The notes under the pieces are model-generated. The model was not told where the DNA came from. It searched no databases and saw only the letters and a list, made by a program, of their open reading frames with translations. Both the position numbers and the translations under genes were made by a program. A stretch of 41,622 nucleotides of DNA from Verrucomicrobiota bacterium. Its GTDB lineage: Bacteria > Verrucomicrobiota > Verrucomicrobiia > Opitutales > Opitutaceae. Of this stretch, positions 41,612 through 41,622 are shown one piece after another; the first letter of the stretch is position 1; each line of letters opens with the position of its first letter. The stretch is taken from NCBI GenBank assembly GCA_947471035.1, contig CANIWJ010000021.1, positions 1 through 41,622 on the forward strand. Reading direction: 5' to 3'.

Positions 41612-41622
41612 CCGCCTAGGCC

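Larger units (their letters stand above)
41230..41622. other. Gene-free end of window
   Basis: No credible gene. Contains the hairpin terminator at 41359-41387 and the paired palindromic repeat at 41438-41611. The bases 41230-41350 probably hold the promoter of the giant repeat gene; no convincing -10/-35 pair is seen. Confidence 0.5.

Noticed and set aside
41400-41622. CRISPR array
   Set aside because: The repeats are nested inverted repeats, not equal direct repeats with unique spacers.

Overview
The window reads as high-GC chromosome from a Verrucomicrobiota bacterium, most likely Opitutaceae-like. This is inferred from the 1443-residue autotransporter-repeat protein with a PEP-CTERM tail, the nitrate-respiration gene set and the gene style; there is no 16S gene to confirm it. 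A respiratory core (about 11.4-29.4 kb) is flanked on both sides by accessory DNA with several truncated genes, AT-richer islets and mobile-element traces.

Left accessory part (1-11.4 kb): a 5'-truncated AAA+ ATPase overlapping a gene of unknown function; umuD-umuC (DNA polymerase V); an orphan protein; a divergent pair (small protein and XRE regulator) around a palindromic operator; a DHA2-type MFS transporter fused in frame to a cut-off outer-membrane porin-like segment, next to a recombinase-associated gene remnant; its divergent LysR regulator; a frameshifted DUF4143 ATPase remnant; a tripartite hipB-hipS-hipT toxin-antitoxin operon; a 3'-truncated IS1380 transposase; and an ASCH-like remnant.

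Nitrogen-oxide core: hcp (hybrid-cluster protein), a MarR regulator, an HPP-family membrane protein, a second membrane protein and a truncated methyltransferase. A long leftward cluster follows: napD-napA-napB (four hemes, a duplicated NapB), a hypothetical protein, a CopD-like membrane protein, a cupin, a globin, a DUF2249 protein, a TSUP permease, moaA and moaD. Rightward from the shared nap promoter run a tetraheme cytochrome, a four-cluster Fe-S protein and an NrfD-type quinone-site subunit with overlapping junctions, then a NIT-domain chemotaxis receptor and an Rrf2 regulator with three cysteines. No NapC or NapGH is seen. The inference is that the NrfD module carries quinol electrons to the tetraheme NapB and NapA, while Hcp and the globin handle nitric oxide by-products. 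A nearly identical sequence motif precedes hcp and napD in the same orientation and at similar distance, a candidate site for the Rrf2 protein.

Right accessory part (29.6-34.9 kb): the C-terminal remnant of a DUF499 ATPase; an AT-richer two-gene module coding for a protein with a MobV-like H-x6-H-x-H motif and an unknown partner; a gene-free stretch with a perfect 27-bp-stem hairpin; and the 3' 53 nt of an initiator tRNA followed by a terminator, which looks like an attachment-site scar of an integrative element. Two small putative DNA-binding proteins follow. The window ends with an ABC exporter, the giant repeat protein, a terminator and a paired REP-like palindromic repeat.
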